Shown piece by piece: positions 4,902 through 5,678 of a stretch of 5,678 bases of DNA. This stretch comes from Brooklawnia sp937867175 (lineage in GTDB: Bacteria > Actinomycetota > Actinomycetes > Propionibacteriales > Propionibacteriaceae). The DNA lies in contig DAISIR010000040.1 of NCBI GenBank assembly GCA_036821905.1, positions 1 through 5,678 of the forward strand, in the 5' to 3' direction. The notes beneath the pieces are model-generated. The model ran no database searches and was not told where the DNA came from. It was given only the letters and a program-made list of their open reading frames with translations. Numbering within the stretch: position 1 is the stretch's first letter; the number at the start of each line of letters is the position of its first letter. The translations under genes and the position numbers were made by a program.

Positions 4902-5519
4902 GTGAGCCCGTATCTGCGGAAAGTGAGGACCCGGTCGGGAGCGACCGCGGTCCAGATCGTGGAGAAACGGCACGGCCAGCGACACATTGTGGAGCATCTC
5001 GGCTCGGCCCGCAGCGAGGCCGAACTCGTGGCGCTGGTCGAGATCGGGATCGGCAAGCTGAACGCTGGCCAGGACCGCCTCGATTTCGGGTGTGATGACC
5101 AAGGTGTCCCGGCCGCAGCTGGCGCGGTGGTCCAAGGGTCGGCCTCGATGCTGCTGGTAGAGGTGGTTAAGGCGTCGTGGGAGCGCCTCGGGTTCGGGGT
5201 GGTCGACGACGAGGCCTTCTTCCAGTTGGTATTAGCTCGGCTGGTGGAACCGACGTCGAAGCTGGACAGTATCCGGGTGATCGGGGATCTGGGGCTGGCC
5301 CCGGCCCATCTGAACACGTATTACAACGCGTTGAAACGCTGCGCTGGCAAGGACTATCGCAAATTGATCAGTGATGCTTGCTTCACTCATGTGTGGTCCG
5401 GTGCAGGCGGTGACGTGAGTCTTCTCATGTATGACGTCACCACCACGACAACACCGCCGAGGAACTCACCACCCCGCAGGCGGCCTGACCCCCGACGAAC
5501 AAAGGGAGATGCCCACTAG
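4902..5519 (+). pseudogene. IS1634-family transposase, 3'-truncated after the first catalytic Asp
   Basis: From GTG 4902 the frame opens MSPYLRKVRTRSGATAVQIV, the standard N-terminus of IS1634-family (IS1549-like) DDE transposases. Family segments follow in order: IVEHLGSARSEAELVAL (about 29-45), DDEAFFQLVLARLVEPTSKL (about 102-121) and VSLLMYDVTT (172-181), where D178 is the first catalytic Asp. Homology ends at about 5444. Family members continue with LYFE and a further 250 or more residues, but here the frame becomes TTTPPRNSPP... and stops at 5517-5519. Length is 205 aa against about 450-550 for the family, so the remaining catalytic residues and the right terminal repeat are gone. The start is leaderless, with TAGAAT six bases upstream. 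The break is a deletion or insertion junction, since no single-base change restores homology downstream. Confidence 0.82.
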
Positions 5520-5558
5520 CCAAAGTGGCCCTGTCGGGCCGCCCGTTCTGGGCTGAGA
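5445..5558 (+). other. Unassigned junction segment between two IS remnants
   Basis: This DNA matches neither the IS1634 nor the IS110 reading that I recognise. One frame gives DNTAEELTTPQAA and a stop; another gives LTPDEQREMPTSQSGPVG and a stop. These look like scraps of coding sequence from some other gene but are too short to place. A small hairpin, GGCCC-TGTC-GGGCC, lies at 5527-5540. Confidence 0.3.
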
Positions 5559-5678
5559 ATGGTGAGGGGGCCGGGATGCGGCAACGCATCCCGGCTACCC
5601 GACTGGCGACCTCCGTTCTACCCGTTCGAGGCCCACGGGCTGCAGCCGTGGCTGGTCAACGCCAAGGACGTGCGGCAT
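5559..5678 (+). pseudogene. IS110-family transposase fragment, 5'-truncated and leaving the window
   Basis: From about 5598 one frame reads PDWRPPFYPFEAHG and then LQPWLVNAKDVRH up to the last base. This corresponds to the block near residue 80-110 of IS110-family transposases ('SDYWRPPFYLLEAxGLxPWLVNAKDVKHLPGRPKTD'), which precedes the end of the RuvC-like DEDD domain. The first 80 or so residues, with the initiating DEDD aspartate, are absent. An in-frame ATG at 5559 gives only 13 unrelated residues before the homology. A three-base loss around the usual SDYW (here PDW) is also likely. The gene may be otherwise intact beyond the window, but without its N-terminus it should be inactive. IS110 enzymes work with a bridge RNA; none can be assigned here. 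Confidence 0.62.
5570..5595. repeat. Perfect 11-bp hairpin with GCAA tetraloop
   Basis: GCCGGGATGCG (5570-5580) pairs with CGCATCCCGGC (5585-5595) around GCAA, a GNRA tetraloop when transcribed rightward. It sits at the point where IS110 homology begins. No T-run follows. It may be a terminator core, a REP-like element used as an insertion target, or a relic of a structured IS end. Confidence 0.6.

Noticed and set aside
1..5678. CRISPR array, tRNA or rRNA gene
   Set aside because: I saw no regularly spaced repeats, no cloverleaf with TTCGANTC-type arm, and no conserved rRNA stretch.

Overview
The window is high-GC DNA with actinobacterial traits: GC-rich third codon positions, GTG starts, several -10 boxes placed exactly six bases before a start codon (leaderless layout), and actinobacterial-type IS1380, IS1634 and IS110 transposases. 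It reads as an accessory region, such as a plasmid or genomic-island margin, and not as core chromosome. I cannot name a species.

Left part (1-1578, minus strand). A decayed glycosyltransferase N-terminus runs off the left edge (about 1-443) and is frameshifted by a short tandem duplication. To its right is a two-gene operon read leftward. The first gene (1543-1082) encodes an XRE-type helix-turn-helix fused to an MNT (MntA-like) nucleotidyltransferase. The second (1085-696), overlapping it by GTGA, encodes a HEPN/HepT ribonuclease-type protein with an Rx4HxY motif. This is a type VII HepT/MntA toxin-antitoxin module. Its promoter appears leaderless, and a direct repeat fills the -35/-10 spacer, suggesting autorepression by the fused HTH.

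Middle (1579-2676). This holds four things: a 62-aa helix-hairpin-helix protein (+), a convergent 44-aa acidic protein (-) with a strong ribosome binding site, a hairpin between them, and a 75-aa protein (+) with a CCHC zinc knuckle plus a second Cys/His cluster.

Right part (2677-5678). An IS1380-family element with 13-bp terminal inverted repeats (2677-4171) sits 1 bp after the zinc-protein stop codon. Its transposase is dead, with an internal in-frame deletion over the second catalytic Asp region and two single-base frameshifts. Next comes a very acidic 67-aa protein (4314-4517) behind a perfect 14-bp palindrome, then a non-coding stretch. After that are the N-terminal 180 residues of an IS1634-family transposase, cut off just after its first catalytic Asp, an unassigned scar of about 150 bp with hairpins, and a 5'-truncated IS110-family transposase leaving the right edge.

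The toxin-antitoxin pair is the only clear multi-gene functional system. The four small proteins look intact but have no assignable pathway. The transposon remains suggest repeated insertion and decay around a persistent addiction or defence module.
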